Shown: positions 1 to 11,755 of the stretch, piece by piece | Position numbering within the stretch: position 1 is the first letter of the stretch | How the letters are laid out: the number at the start of each line of letters is the position of its first letter | Assembly (NCBI RefSeq): GCF_000012945.1 | Contig: NC_007510.1 | Location: forward strand, 1,736,001 to 1,800,000 | Length of the DNA: 64,000 bases | Source of the DNA: Burkholderia lata | GTDB lineage: Bacteria; Pseudomonadota; Gammaproteobacteria; Burkholderiales; Burkholderiaceae | Reading direction: 5' to 3' | Notes under the pieces: generated by a model | Database searches by the model: none | What the model saw: only the letters and a program-made list of their open reading frames with translations | What the model was told of the DNA's origin: nothing | Made by a program: the position numbers and the translations under genes

Positions 1-921
1 ACCGCCGCGCTCGCCGCCGTCGCGGTTGCCGCCGCACCGGCCGTCCACGCGCAATCGGCGGGCAAGCCGAAGGTCGCGCTCGTGATGAAGTCGCTCGCCA
101 ACGAGTTCTTCCTGACGATGGAAACGGGCGCGAAGGAATACCAGAAACACAACGCGGGTCAGTTCGACCTGATCACCAACGGCATCAAGGACGAGACCGA
201 CACCGCGAACCAGATTCGCATCGTCGAGCAGATGATCGTGTCGAAGGTCGACGCGATCGTGCTCGCGCCGGCCGATTCGAAGGCGCTCGTGCCGGTCGTG
301 AAGAAGGCGGTCGACGCGGGCATCATCGTCGTGAACATCGACAACCGGCTCGATCCCGACGTGCTGAAGTCGAAGAACCTGAACGTGCCGTTCGTCGGCC
401 CGGACAACCGCAAGGGCGCGCGCAAGATCGGCGATTACCTCGCGAAGCGGCTGAAGGCGGGCGACCAGGTTGGCATCGTCGAAGGCGTGTCGACGACGAC
501 CAATGCGCAGCAGCGCACGGCCGGCTTCCAGGACGCGATGAAGGCGGGCGGGATGAAGGTCGTGTCGGTGCAGTCCGGCGAATGGGAGATCGACAAGGGC
601 AATGCGGTCGCTGCCGCGATGCTCAACGAATATCCGAACCTGAAGGCGCTGCTGTGCGGCAACGACAACATGGCGATCGGCGCCGTGTCGGCCGTGCGCG
701 CGGCCGGCAAGCAGGGCAAGGTGCTCGTGGTCGGCTACGACAACATCAATGCGATCAAGCCGATGCTGAAGGACGGCCGCGTGCTCGCGACCGCCGATCA
801 GTACGCGGCGAAGCAGGCCGTGTTCGGTATCGACACGGCACTCAAGGCGATCGCCGAGCATCGCAAGCAGGCCGACATGTCGGGCGTGGTCGAGACGCCG
901 GTGGATCTCGTGACGAAGTGA
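1..921 (+). CDS. rbsB: Ribose-type sugar ABC transporter, periplasmic binding protein (5' end missing)
   Basis: The reading frame is open from base 1, so the true start lies upstream of the window. The first 18 or so codons encode the end of a signal peptide (Ala/Val-rich core ending P-A-V-H-A, probable cleavage before Q-S-A), followed by a mature domain beginning KVALVMKSLANEFF, typical of the RbsB / periplasmic-binding-protein-like family (Peripla_BP_4). It should capture a pentose or related sugar in the periplasm and deliver it to the RbsC/RbsA complex encoded just downstream. A ribokinase and a LacI regulator in the same operon favour ribose, but the family also binds xylose, allose and other sugars, so the substrate is inferred. 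The stop at 919-921 is followed by a 145-bp gap before the ATPase start. Confidence 0.9.
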   Translation, partial: TAALAAVAVAAAPAVHAQSAGKPKVALVMKSLANEFFLTMETGAKEYQKHNAGQFDLITNGIKDETDTANQIRIVEQMIVSKVDAIVLAPADSKALVPVVKKAVDAGIIVVNIDNRLDPDVLKSKNLNVPFVGPDNRKGARKIGDYLAKRLKAGDQVGIVEGVSTTTNAQQRTAGFQDAMKAGGMKVVSVQSGEWEIDKGNAVAAAMLNEYPNLKALLCGNDNMAIGAVSAVRAAGKQGKVLVVGYDNINAIKPMLKDGRVLATADQYAAKQAVFGIDTALKAIAEHRKQADMSGVVETPVDLVTK

Positions 922-1066
922 CGCGGCCCCGATGCGGCCGCCGCCCTCAAGAATTGGGCGCGGCGGCCGTTATCCGGGGTGAGCGCGATCACGGCCACTG
1001 CATGCACATGCACTTGTGAGCGTCACACCCGCGCGCCGCGTGCGCGCGGCCGCAACCAGGATCGCG

Positions 1067-2676
<1,610 letters not shown>

Positions 2677-2680
<4 letters not shown>

Positions 2681-3696
2681 CCCAGCCTCCCGTAACCCCG
2701 ACCGACGCAGGCGCGCAGCAGGACGTGACGGGGCGCCGCGCGCGCACGCTGTCCGGCACGCGGCTCGGCCTGTCGAACTACCTCGGGCTCGCCGGCGCGC
2801 TCGCAGCGATGATTGCGCTGTTTTCGGTGCTGAGCTCGCACTTCCTGACCTACGACACGTTCAGCACGATCGCGAACCAGATCCCCGATCTCGTCGTGAT
2901 GTCGGTCGGGATGACCTTCGTGCTGATCATCGCCGGGATCGACCTGTCGGTCGGCTCGGTACTCGCGCTCGCCGCGTCGATGGTCAGCGTCGCCGCGCTG
3001 AAATGGCAGTGGGGGCCGCTGCCGGCCGCGCTGATCGGCATCGCGGTCGCGACCATGACGGGCGCGCTGACGGGCGCGGTCACGGTCGGCTGGCGGATCC
3101 CGTCGTTCATCGTGTCGCTCGGCGTGCTGGAGGCCGCGCGCGGCCTCGCGTACCAGCTGACGAATTCGCGCACGGCCTACATCGGCGACGCGTTCGATTT
3201 CCTGTCGAACCCGATCGCGCTCGGCATCTCGCCGGCATTCCTGATCGCGGTCGCGGTGATGATCGCGGCCCAGTTCGTGCTGACACGGACCGTGTTCGGA
3301 CGCTATCTCGTCGGGATCGGCACGAACGAAGAAGCCGTCCGACTTGCGGGGGTTAACCCGAGGCCGTATAAAATTCTCGTATTCGCATCGATGGGCGCAC
3401 TCGCAGGTCTTGCGTCGCTGTTCCAGATTTCGCGGCTCGAGGCGGCCGACCCGAATGCGGGCGTCGGCCTCGAACTGCAGGTGATCGCCGCCGTCGTGAT
3501 TGGCGGCACGAGCCTGATGGGCGGGCGCGGCTCGGTGATCAGCACGTTCTTCGGCGTGTTGATCATCTCCGTGCTGGCCGCGGGGCTGGCGCAGATCGGC
3601 GCGAACGAGCCGACGAAACGGATCATCACCGGCGCGGTGATCGTGGTGGCGGTCGTGCTCGATACGTATCGCAGCCGGCGCACACGCGTGCGGTAG
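2677..3696 (+). CDS. rbsC: Sugar ABC transporter permease (RbsC type)
   Basis: An inner-membrane permease of 339 residues in the BPD_transp_2 family, the channel partner of the RbsA-type ATPase. A hydrophilic N-terminus of about 30 residues precedes many hydrophobic segments. The family hallmark GIDLSVGSVLAL is at about residues 88-99, and the cytoplasmic coupling region NEEAVRLAGVNPRPYK sits before the last third. It starts inside the rbsA stop codon. The family normally works as a homodimer, so no second permease is needed. The 35-bp gap to the repressor gene suggests one operon. Confidence 0.93.
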
Positions 3697-3731
3697 AAAG
3701 ACAGACAGAACAGACCAGAGAGAAACGGGAA

Positions 3732-4763
3732 ATGGCGACGATCAAGGATGTGGCGGCCATGGCGGGCGTGTCGTTTACGACCGTCTCGCACGTGGTGAAC
3801 AATTCGCGGCCGGTGTCCGCGGATGTGCGTGCGAAGGTCGAGGGCGCAATCCGCGAGCTGAATTACGTGCCGTCGGCCGTGGCGCGCTCGCTGAAGGCGC
3901 GTGCGACGGCGACGATCGGCCTCGTCGTGCCGAACAGCACGAATCCGTACTTCGCGGAGCTTGCGCGCGGCATTGAGGATCAGTGCGCGGCCAATGGCTA
4001 TTGCGTGTTCTTCTGCAACTCGGACGACGATCCCGTCAAGCAGCGCAACTACCTGCGCGTGCTGCAGGAAAAGCGTATCGACGGGCTGATCGTGGCATCG
4101 GCCGGCGAGGATGCGGTGCTCGCGCAGACGCTCGCGGATATCCACGCACCGCTCGTCGTCGTCGACCGCAACATCGAGGGGCTCGCGGCCGACCTCGTGC
4201 AGATCGACCACGAGCGCGGTGCGTACCTGGCGACGCGCCATCTGCTCGAGCTCGGGCATGCGAAGATCGGCTGCATCACGGGGCCGACCGACACGGCGGT
4301 CAGCGCAATGCGCGTGCACGGCTTCATCCGTGCGATGGCCGAGCGCGGGGTCGACATCGTGCCGGGCGCGATCGCGGAAAGCGACTTCTCGTGCCTCGGC
4401 GGTTATCACGCGGCGTCGCGGCTGTTCGAATCGGTGCGGCCGAGCGCGATCTTCGCGGGCAACGACTTGATGGGCGTCGGCGCGTTGCGCGCGGCGGCCG
4501 AGCGCGGCATGCGCGTGCCCGACGACTGTTCGATCATCGGGTTCGACGACATTGAATTCTCCCGCTACACGTATCCGGCGCTGTCGACGGTCGGCCAATC
4601 GGTGCGCGCGCTCGGCGAAATGGCCGCGCAGACGCTGATCGAGCGGATCGGCGGCGGCTCGACCGCCGTGCCGAGCCGCCGTCGCGTCGTGTCGCCGCGC
4701 CTCGTGCTGCGCGAATCGACGGCGATCTACCGCGAGCCGCCGGCATCGGGCGGTCGCGCATGA
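3732..4763 (+). CDS. rbsR: LacI-family transcriptional regulator of the sugar operon
   Basis: A 343-residue LacI/GalR repressor. Its N-terminal helix-turn-helix and hinge helix are intact (MATIKDVAAMAGVS...TTVSHVVN, then PSAVARSLK), followed by a periplasmic-binding-protein-like effector domain (TIGLVVPNSTNPYFAEL onward). A gene of this type inside a ribose uptake operon is normally the ribose-responsive repressor RbsR. Its operator is probably ahead of rbsB, outside the window; I saw no convincing LacI palindrome within it. Its stop overlaps the ribokinase start by 4 bp (ATGA at 4760-4763). Confidence 0.9.
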   Translation: MATIKDVAAMAGVSFTTVSHVVNNSRPVSADVRAKVEGAIRELNYVPSAVARSLKARATATIGLVVPNSTNPYFAELARGIEDQCAANGYCVFFCNSDDDPVKQRNYLRVLQEKRIDGLIVASAGEDAVLAQTLADIHAPLVVVDRNIEGLAADLVQIDHERGAYLATRHLLELGHAKIGCITGPTDTAVSAMRVHGFIRAMAERGVDIVPGAIAESDFSCLGGYHAASRLFESVRPSAIFAGNDLMGVGALRAAAERGMRVPDDCSIIGFDDIEFSRYTYPALSTVGQSVRALGEMAAQTLIERIGGGSTAVPSRRRVVSPRLVLRESTAIYREPPASGGRA

Positions 4764-5689
4764 CGGCGCCCGCAGCACACACCGGCCGCGTGACGGTGGT
4801 CGGCAGCCTCAACATGGATCTGGTCGTGCGCGCGCCGCGTCTGCCGCTGCCGGGCGAAACGCTCGCCGGTCATGCGTTCGCGCAGGCGGCGGGCGGCAAG
4901 GGCGGCAACCAGGCCGTCGCGGCCGCACGGCTCGGCGCGCAGGTCGCGATGATCGGCTGCGTCGGCGCGGATGCACACGGCGCGGCGCTGCGCGCGAGCC
5001 TCGAAGCCGAGGGGATCGACTGCGCGGGGCTCGCGACGAGCGCGTCGGCGTCGACCGGCGTCGCGCTGATCGTCGTCGACGATGCGAGCCAGAACGCGAT
5101 CGTGATCGTCGCGGGCGGCAATGGCGAGGTCACGACCGAGACGGTCGCACGGCACGAAGCCGCACTGGCGTCGGCCGATGTGCTGATCTGCCAGCTCGAG
5201 ACGCCGCCGGAGGCCGTGTTCGCGGCGCTGTCGGCCGGACGTCGGCTCGGCCGCACTGTGGTGCTCAATCCGGCCCCGGCCGTCGCACCACTGCCGGACG
5301 GCTGGCTGCCGCTCGTCGATTACCTGATCCCGAACGAGGTCGAGGCGGCCGCGCTGACCGCGCTGCCGGTACGCGATCCGGCAGAGGCGGAAGCCGCCGC
5401 ACGCGTGCTGCAGGCCGGCGGCGCATGCAATGTGCTGGTGACGCTGGGCGCGCGCGGCGTGCTTGCGCTGACGGCCGATGGCGCGGCACGGCATTATCCG
5501 GCGCCGGCCGTGCAGGCCGTCGACACGACGGCGGCCGGCGATACCTTCATCGGCGGTTTTTCCGCGCGCCTCGCGGCCGGCGCGGATGTCGACACGGCCA
5601 TCCGCTTCGCGCAACGCGCAGCGGCCCTGTCGGTCACGCGCGCGGGCGCGCAGCCGTCAATTCCAACGCTTGCCGAACTGACCGAATAG
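4760..5689 (+). CDS. rbsK: Ribokinase (PfkB family)
   Basis: This cytoplasmic sugar kinase phosphorylates ribose at O5 so that it can enter the pentose phosphate pathway. The 309-residue length matches RbsK. Both PfkB signatures are present: the N-terminal GGKGGNQAVAAARLGA at about residues 46-61, with the sugar-binding start GSLNMDLV, and the C-terminal DTTAAGDTF that carries the catalytic Asp. It overlaps the regulator gene by 4 bp and is the last gene of the operon. No rbsD (ribose pyranase) is present. Other PfkB sugars such as deoxyribose cannot be excluded from motifs alone. Confidence 0.92.
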   Translation: MTAPAAHTGRVTVVGSLNMDLVVRAPRLPLPGETLAGHAFAQAAGGKGGNQAVAAARLGAQVAMIGCVGADAHGAALRASLEAEGIDCAGLATSASASTGVALIVVDDASQNAIVIVAGGNGEVTTETVARHEAALASADVLICQLETPPEAVFAALSAGRRLGRTVVLNPAPAVAPLPDGWLPLVDYLIPNEVEAAALTALPVRDPAEAEAAARVLQAGGACNVLVTLGARGVLALTADGAARHYPAPAVQAVDTTAAGDTFIGGFSARLAAGADVDTAIRFAQRAAALSVTRAGAQPSIPTLAELTE

Positions 5690-5820
5690 GGCTGGATCAC
5701 GCGTCGCGGCTGGTTCGTCGCCAACGACGGCCGGCCGCGTATCTGCGACGCTCGCCGGCAGCGGAGCACCTCCCATCACCTCGCTTCCAGGACACGCTGA
5801 AGCGCGCATTTTTCATTCAG

Positions 5821-5837
5821 CTGTTTGTAATAAACAG
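5821..5837. repeat. Small inverted repeat downstream of rbsK
   Basis: CTGTTT-GTAAT-AAACAG is a 6-bp perfect inverted repeat in an AT-rich patch of the 278-bp gap between rbsK and the chemoreceptor. It could be a weak hairpin ending the ribose operon or a protein-binding site in the chemoreceptor promoter. No T-run follows it, so I do not call it a terminator. Nothing else stands out in this gap. Confidence 0.35.
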
Positions 5838-5967
5838 ACGAATAATTCGAAAAAATAGCGGAAACACCATCAAGTTGTGCGGTGCATGGTCGTAAATGCA
5901 CCGGGTGAAGCAATGCTTCGAAGCGACGGGCCTGTCCCGTCCATCACGACGCAACACAGGAAGGATG

Positions 5968-7734
5968 ATGGTGTTCAAAAACCTGACGATTCGTGCGCGC
6001 ATCGGTTTTACGATGGCGTTTCTGGCGGTGCTCCTGGCTGTGATAGGCGGGCTCGGCGTGTACGGCATGACGCGCGCGAACGATACGACGCGCGATATTT
6101 TCACGAACCAGATGCCGAGCGCGGTCGACGTGTCGGTGGCCGAGATCTACGCCGCACGCGAACGCCTGGCGCTCGACCGTGCGGCGCTCCTGGCCAGCAC
6201 GCCGGACGCGGCAGCCGCCGTCGAGCGAAGCCGCGCGATGCGCGCGCAGTCCGACACCTGGTGGCAGAAGTACCTTGCGTTGCCACGCGGCCCGGAGGAA
6301 GACCGGCTTGCCCAGGACGTCGCCGCGAAGCGGCAGGCGCTGCAGCACGAGTGCGACGCGTTCGCGAGCGTGGTCGGCGCGAATCAGGCCGACCGGATCG
6401 GCGAAGGCGCGAAGCAGCTCCAGGCGCGCTACAACGACCTTGCGACGGCGAGCGAGGCGCTGCGCAACTTTCAGTTCACCGATGCGCAAGCCGGCTTCGA
6501 TCATGCGGAATCGGCATACGACACGCTGCGCGTGCTGGCGATCGTCGCGTTGTTGGCCGGCCTTGGCGCCGCGGTCGTGTCGTGGCTGACGCTGAGCCGC
6601 GCGATCGGCCGCCCGATTGCCGACGCGCTCGCGCATTTCGACGCCATTGCCGCCGGCGACCTGCGCCGGCCGATCGTCGTGGATCGCCATGACGAGATGG
6701 GCCAGCTTCTCGAAGGCCTCGGCAAGATGCAGCGCGGGCTCGTCGACACGGTGCGCACCGTGCGCGGCGGCAGCGAGTCGATCGCGACCGCGGCACGCCA
6801 GATTGCCGCCGGCAACATCGACCTGTCGTCGCGCACCGAGGAACAGGCCGCGGCGCTGCAGGAAACCGCGTCGAGCATGGAGCAGCTGACCGGCACCGTG
6901 AAACAGAACGCGGACAATGCACGCCAGGCGAGTTCGCTGGCCGCGAATGCGTCGGAGATTGCAAACAAGGGCAATACGGTAGTCGGCCAGGTGGTCGGCA
7001 CGATGGGCGAGATCAACGACAGCTCGGCAAAGATCGCGGACATCATTGCGATCATCGAAGGAATCGCATTCCAGACCAACATTCTTGCGCTGAATGCAGC
7101 AGTCGAAGCTGCACGGGCAGGCGAGGAAGGCCGCGGTTTCGCGGTCGTCGCGGGCGAGGTGCGCAGCCTGGCCCAGCGTTCGTCGACCGCGGCCAAGGAG
7201 ATCAAGGTGCTGATCGACGCGTCGGTGGAGCGCATCCGGTCGGGTTCCACGCTGGTCGACGAAGCAGGGCGCACGATGAGCGACGTGATCGGTGCGGTGC
7301 AGCGCGTGACCGACATCATGGGCGAGATCGCGGCGGCGTCCGAGGAGCAGAGCGGCGGGATCGACCAGGTGGCGCGCGCGGTCGCGCAGATGGACGAAGT
7401 CACGCAGCAGAATGCGGCGCTCGTCGAGGAAGCCGCGGCTGCCGCGCAATCGCTCGACGAACAGGCCGGGCGCCTGCGTGAAACGGCAGCGGTATTCCAG
7501 CTCAACGAAGACACGGCCCGCCCGGGTGCCGCGGCTCCGGTTGCGGTGCGTCACGCACCGCGTGCGCCCGCCGCAGCGGTTGCGGTGCCCGTCCAGGCCG
7601 CTGCGCGCGACGAGCGCGATGCACCGCCGAGACGCGTGGCCGCAGCGGCGCCGGTGCGCAAACCCGTCGCTGCTTCCGCTGCACCGGTGCAAACGGCCGC
7701 TACTGCTGACTCGGACGACTGGGAAACCTTCTGA
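5968..7734 (+). CDS. Methyl-accepting chemotaxis protein (Tar-like)
   Basis: An inner-membrane chemoreceptor that signals to CheA/CheW. The order of parts is: TM1 at about residues 12-32, a periplasmic four-helix-bundle-like sensor of about 155 residues, TM2 at about 188-211, HAMP at about 212-264, then a long coiled-coil signalling domain with the conserved hairpin tip ([20 protein letters not shown]). The last five residues are DWETF, close to the NWETF pentapeptide that tethers CheR and CheB in high-abundance receptors. An Ala/Pro/Arg-rich linker of about 70 residues precedes it. The frame opens at 5896, but the Shine-Dalgarno AGGAAGG at 5958-5964 points to the ATG at 5968 or the GTG at 5971. 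The ligand cannot be read from sequence; proximity to the ribose operon is only suggestive. Confidence 0.93.
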   Translation: MVFKNLTIRARIGFTMAFLAVLLAVIGGLGVYGMTRANDTTRDIFTNQMPSAVDVSVAEIYAARERLALDRAALLASTPDAAAAVERSRAMRAQSDTWWQKYLALPRGPEEDRLAQDVAAKRQALQHECDAFASVVGANQADRIGEGAKQLQARYNDLATASEALRNFQFTDAQAGFDHAESAYDTLRVLAIVALLAGLGAAVVSWLTLSRAIGRPIADALAHFDAIAAGDLRRPIVVDRHDEMGQLLEGLGKMQRGLVDTVRTVRGGSESIATAARQIAAGNIDLSSRTEEQAAALQETASSMEQLTGTVKQNADNARQASSLAANASEIANKGNTVVGQVVGTMGEINDSSAKIADIIAIIEGIAFQTNILALNAAVEAARAGEEGRGFAVVAGEVRSLAQRSSTAAKEIKVLIDASVERIRSGSTLVDEAGRTMSDVIGAVQRVTDIMGEIAAASEEQSGGIDQVARAVAQMDEVTQQNAALVEEAAAAAQSLDEQAGRLRETAAVFQLNEDTARPGAAAPVAVRHAPRAPAAAVAVPVQAAARDERDAPPRRVAAAAPVRKPVAASAAPVQTAATADSDDWETF

Positions 7735-7772
7735 TCCGCGCGCGCCGCGCATCTATCCCCATTTGGTGACGA

Positions 7773-7806
7773 ACGACGCCCGCGACATGCGGGCGTCGTC
7801 GTTTCT
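7773..7806 (+). terminator. Rho-independent terminator after the chemoreceptor gene
   Basis: An 11-bp perfect stem (ACGACGCCCGC at 7773-7783 and its complement at 7789-7799) with loop GACAT, followed by CGTTTCT. The T-tract is short, so efficiency may be moderate. Confidence 0.7.
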
Positions 7807-8286
7807 GCGTTGGAAAAAATGTGACAGGCGACATGCATGAATGACGATCGCGCATCGTCGCCTGCATCGTGTGACCTGCATCGACGCATGCGCACACAGG
7901 TGCATGTGAAGTTCCCGCATCCGTCGTACGGGTATCTCCGTAAGGGCACTGCGAAAAAAATTTGTAACGGCGCGCGCAACGTGTCGTCGAAAACGACCGC
8001 TCGAACGTATAGGGATGAAGGGGAGAAGTGACGACGTCGGATGTGTCCAACACACAAGACGTTCCGTCGTTCGACGAGACGCGCCGGATGCAGTTTCTGC
8101 GGCTCGGGAGATCGATTGTAAAACGACGAAATGTGTTGTCCAAGCGGTGTTGTCGAGAATGACGAACTTCATACGAAGAGTTCGTGAAAAAAAATAAGAA
8201 AGGGTTTAGGATGAATTCGAACGCGCTTGCTTCTGCGCAGTCGTACGAAGGCAGGCACGTCTTCAGACTCAGGCGAGGGAGGTAGC
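7807..8286. other. Intergenic leader region upstream of prkA
   Basis: About 480 bp without a convincing gene; the two short open frames here lack good start signals and family resemblance. It contains an inverted repeat ACGAACT (8162-8168) / AGTTCGT (8179-8185) followed by a run of nine A residues, then the prkA Shine-Dalgarno (GGGAGGTAG just before 8287). The stretch is AT-richer than its flanks and presumably carries the stress promoter of the prkA operon. I could not find a clear sigma-70 or sigma-54 element. Confidence 0.4.
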
Positions 8287-10209
8287 ATGGATATTTACAG
8301 CAGCTTCGCGAACCGCTTCGAAAAAACGCGAGAGGAAGAGCTCTCGCTGGAGGAGTATCTCGCGCTCTGCAAGAACGATCCATCCGCGTACGCGACGGCT
8401 GGTGAACGCATGCTGGAAGCAATCGGGGAACCTGAACACATCGATACCCGCAACGACCCGCGCCTGTCGCGGATCTTTGCGAACAAGGTCATCAAGGTCT
8501 ATCCCGCATTCCGTGAGTTCTACGGAATGGAGGAGGTGATCGAGCAGGTGGTCGCCTACTTCCGCCACGCTGCGCAAGGGCTCGAAGAGAAGAAGCAGAT
8601 CCTCTATCTGCTTGGCCCGGTGGGCGGCGGCAAGTCGTCGATCGCCGAGCGTCTGAAGCAACTGATGGAGCGCGTGCCGTTCTATTCGCTGAAGGGTTCG
8701 CCCGTCAACGAATCGCCGCTCGGGCTGTTCGACTACGACGAAGACGGCCCGATCCTCGAGGAACAGTACGGCATTCCGCGCCGCTACCTGAAGAACATCC
8801 TGAGTCCGTGGGCCGTCAAGCGGCTGCACGAATACAACGGCGACATCCGCCAGTTCCGCGTGGTGCGCCGCTATCCGTCGATCCTGCGGCAGGTCGGCAT
8901 CGCGAAGACGGAACCGGGTGACGAGAACAACCAGGACATCTCGTCGCTGGTCGGCAAGGTCGATATCCGCAAGCTCGAACAGTATGCGCAGGACGATGCC
9001 GACGCGTACAGCTACTCGGGTGGCCTGTGCCTGGCGAACCAGGGCCTGCTCGAGTTCGTCGAAATGTTCAAGGCGCCGATCAAGGTGTTGCACCCGCTGC
9101 TCACCGCCACGCAGGAAGGCAACTTCAAGGGTACCGAGGGCTTCGGCGCGATTCCGTTCGACGGGATCATCCTCGCGCACTCGAACGAGTCGGAGTGGAA
9201 GGCGTTCCGCAACAACCGCAACAACGAGGCACTGCTCGACCGGATCTTCGTCGTGAAGGTGCCGTACTGCCTGCGCGTGTCGGAAGAGACCAAGATCTAC
9301 GAGAAGCTGATCCGCAACTCGTCGCTGGCCGAGGCCGTCTGCGCGCCGGGCACGCTGAAGATGATGTCGCAGTTCTCGGTGCTGTCGCGCCTGCACGAGC
9401 CGGAGAATTCGAGCCTGTTCTCGAAGATGCAGGTGTATGACGGCGAAAACCTCAAGGACACCGATCCGAAGGCGAAGTCGTACCAGGAGTACCGCGATTA
9501 CGCGGGCGTGGACGAAGGGATGACGGGCGTGTCGACACGCTTCGCGTTCAAGATCCTGTCGCGCGTGTTCAACTTCGATTCGAGCGAGGTGGCGGCCAAC
9601 CCCGTGCACCTGATGTACGTGCTCGAACAGCAGATCGAACGCGAGCAGTTCCCGCCGGAAACCGAGCAGAAGTACCTGTCCTTCGTGAAGGACGTGCTCG
9701 CGTCGCGCTACGCGGAATTCATCGGCAAGGAGATCCAGACGGCCTACCTCGAATCGTATTCGGAGTATGGCCAGAACATCTTCGACCGCTACGTCACGTA
9801 TGCGGACTTCTGGATCCAGGACCAGGAATTCCGCGATCACGATACGGGCGAGAGCTTCGACCGCGCCGCACTGAACGCGGAGCTGGAGAAGATCGAGAAG
9901 CCGGCCGGCATCAGTAATCCGAAGGATTACCGCAACGAGATCGTGAACTTCGTGTTGCGTGCACGGGCGGCGAATGCCGGCAAGAACCCCGTGTGGACGA
10001 GCTACGAGAAGTTGCGCGTCGTGATCGAGAAGAAGATGTTCTCGAACACCGAGGAACTGTTGCCGGTGATTTCGTTCAACGCCAAGGGTTCGGCGGAGGA
10101 GCAGCGCAAGCATGAGGACTTTGTGAACCGGATGGTCGCGAAGGGCTATACGCCGAAGCAGGTGAGGCTGCTTTGCGACTGGTACCTGCGCGTGCGCAAG
10201 TCGTCATGA
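8287..10209 (+). CDS. prkA: PrkA family serine protein kinase
   Basis: A 640-residue protein of the PrkA/YeaG family (usual length about 640): an AAA-like N-terminal domain with Walker A (GPVGGGKSS at about residues 111-119) and a C-terminal PrkA kinase-like domain. Enterobacterial YeaG is linked to nitrogen-starvation and stationary-phase stress; the Bacillus homologue acts in sporulation. The ATG at 8287 is chosen because GGGAGGTAG precedes it and MDIYSSFANRF matches the family start; the frame opens 60 bp further upstream. It is followed after 125 bp by yeaH and then spoVR, the conserved trio whose products are thought to act together. Confidence 0.95.
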   Translation: MDIYSSFANRFEKTREEELSLEEYLALCKNDPSAYATAGERMLEAIGEPEHIDTRNDPRLSRIFANKVIKVYPAFREFYGMEEVIEQVVAYFRHAAQGLEEKKQILYLLGPVGGGKSSIAERLKQLMERVPFYSLKGSPVNESPLGLFDYDEDGPILEEQYGIPRRYLKNILSPWAVKRLHEYNGDIRQFRVVRRYPSILRQVGIAKTEPGDENNQDISSLVGKVDIRKLEQYAQDDADAYSYSGGLCLANQGLLEFVEMFKAPIKVLHPLLTATQEGNFKGTEGFGAIPFDGIILAHSNESEWKAFRNNRNNEALLDRIFVVKVPYCLRVSEETKIYEKLIRNSSLAEAVCAPGTLKMMSQFSVLSRLHEPENSSLFSKMQVYDGENLKDTDPKAKSYQEYRDYAGVDEGMTGVSTRFAFKILSRVFNFDSSEVAANPVHLMYVLEQQIEREQFPPETEQKYLSFVKDVLASRYAEFIGKEIQTAYLESYSEYGQNIFDRYVTYADFWIQDQEFRDHDTGESFDRAALNAELEKIEKPAGISNPKDYRNEIVNFVLRARAANAGKNPVWTSYEKLRVVIEKKMFSNTEELLPVISFNAKGSAEEQRKHEDFVNRMVAKGYTPKQVRLLCDWYLRVRKSS

Positions 10210-10334
10210 CGCGCGCGGTACCGCGCCCGTACGGCGTCGCCGTACGGGTGTTTTCAGAGACGCCGCCCGCATGACGGGAGACGGCATGTGCGGCGAGCGT
10301 CCCGGCATATCGACTTTCGAGCGGGAGACCGGGA

Positions 10335-11603
10335 GTGCTTCATCAAATCATCGACCGCAGGCTGGCCGGCAAGAACAAGAGTATCGCCAACCGCGAACGC
10401 TTTCTGCGTCGCGTCAAGAACTACATTCGTCGTGCCGTGTCCGACGCGGTGCGCGACCGTAGCATCAAGGATATCCAAAGCACGCAAAGCATCACGATCC
10501 CGCGCAAGGACATCGCGGAGCCGAATTTTCGGCACGGCCCTGGCGGACGTCGTGAATACGTGCACCCCGGCAACGAGGACTACGTGCGCGGCGACAAGAT
10601 CCCGCGTCCGCAGGGTGGCTCGGGCGGGGGAGGCAGTCAGGCGAGCAACGAGGGCGAAGGGCAGGACGACTTCGTGTTCGAGTTGTCGCGTGACGAGTTC
10701 ATGCAGTACTTCTTCGACGATCTCGAACTGCCGCGCCTCGTGAAGACGCACCTGCTGACGGTGCCGAGCTGGAAGAACGTGCGCGCGGGCTGGTCGGCGG
10801 AAGGCACGCCGAACAACATCGACGTCGTGCGTTCGCTGCGCAGCGCGCTCGGGCGTCGCATCGCGCTCGGCTCGCCGCTCGTCAACGAGCTGCGCGAACT
10901 CGAGGCGCAGCTCGAGGCGATGAAGAGCGATCCGGAAGACCGGCGCGCGGAGATCGCGGTGCTCGAGGCCGAGATCCATCACCTGAAGGGGCGCATCTGG
11001 CGGATTCCGTTCATCGATCCGTTCGACCTGCGCTACATCAACCGCGTGAAGCAGCCGCAACCGTCGAGCCAGGCCGTGATGTTCTGCCTGATGGACGTGT
11101 CGGGCTCGATGGACGAGCAGCGCAAGGATCTGTCGAAGCGCTTCTTCATCCTGCTGTACCTGTTCCTCAAACGGAACTACGAGCGCATCGAGGTCGTGTT
11201 CATCCGTCACCACACGCGTGCCGAGGAAGTCGACGAAGACACCTTCTTCCATTCGACCGAGAGCGGCGGCACGGTGGTGTCGAGTGCGCTCGAGCTGATG
11301 CGCAAGGTGATGAACGAGCGCTACTCGCCGACCGAATGGAACATCTACGGCGCGCAGGCGTCCGACGGCGACAACTGGACCGACGATTCGCCCAAGTGTC
11401 GCAAAATCCTGGAAGAGGATATCCTCACGAAGACGCGTTACTTCGCGTATATCCAGGTCGCGCCGGAAGAGCAGAACCTGTGGCTGGAATACGCGCAACT
11501 GGCCTTGTCGCAGCCGCATCTCGCGATGAAAAAAGTGGAATCGGCTGCCGACATCTACCCGGTGTTTCGCGAATTGTTCGAAAAGCAGGTGGAAATGTCA
11601 TGA
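10335..11603 (+). CDS. yeaH: YeaH/DUF444 family protein with a von Willebrand A-like domain
   Basis: A 422-residue DUF444 protein. It begins, like E. coli YeaH, with an IDRRLAGKNKS...RFLRR stretch, which supports the GTG start at 10335. A glycine- and serine-rich linker (GGSGGGGS) follows at about residues 95-105. The C-terminal half has a metal-ion-dependent adhesion-site motif (DVSGSMDEQRKD) characteristic of VWA domains. Its biochemical role is not settled; co-occurrence with prkA and spoVR in many proteobacteria implies one stress-related pathway. Its stop overlaps a possible upstream start for spoVR (ATGA at 11600-11603). Confidence 0.92.
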   Translation: MLHQIIDRRLAGKNKSIANRERFLRRVKNYIRRAVSDAVRDRSIKDIQSTQSITIPRKDIAEPNFRHGPGGRREYVHPGNEDYVRGDKIPRPQGGSGGGGSQASNEGEGQDDFVFELSRDEFMQYFFDDLELPRLVKTHLLTVPSWKNVRAGWSAEGTPNNIDVVRSLRSALGRRIALGSPLVNELRELEAQLEAMKSDPEDRRAEIAVLEAEIHHLKGRIWRIPFIDPFDLRYINRVKQPQPSSQAVMFCLMDVSGSMDEQRKDLSKRFFILLYLFLKRNYERIEVVFIRHHTRAEEVDEDTFFHSTESGGTVVSSALELMRKVMNERYSPTEWNIYGAQASDGDNWTDDSPKCRKILEEDILTKTRYFAYIQVAPEEQNLWLEYAQLALSQPHLAMKKVESAADIYPVFRELFEKQVEMS

Positions 11604-11755
11604 CGACCCGCCATCTGCACAACGAGTCGCGCGGCTATGCGCCGCGCCCTTCCGGCGACGACACGGCCGGCCCTGCCGCATCGCAGCAACGCGGGCAGGC
11701 CGAACCACCGCCGCCGGCCGCCGACTTGCCCGGCCGAGGGCAAAAGGAAGCGCGT

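Noticed and set aside
7837..8197. Two short open frames upstream of prkA
   Set aside because: No ribosome-binding site or family resemblance; they overlap the putative leader region and are poorly compatible with local codon bias.
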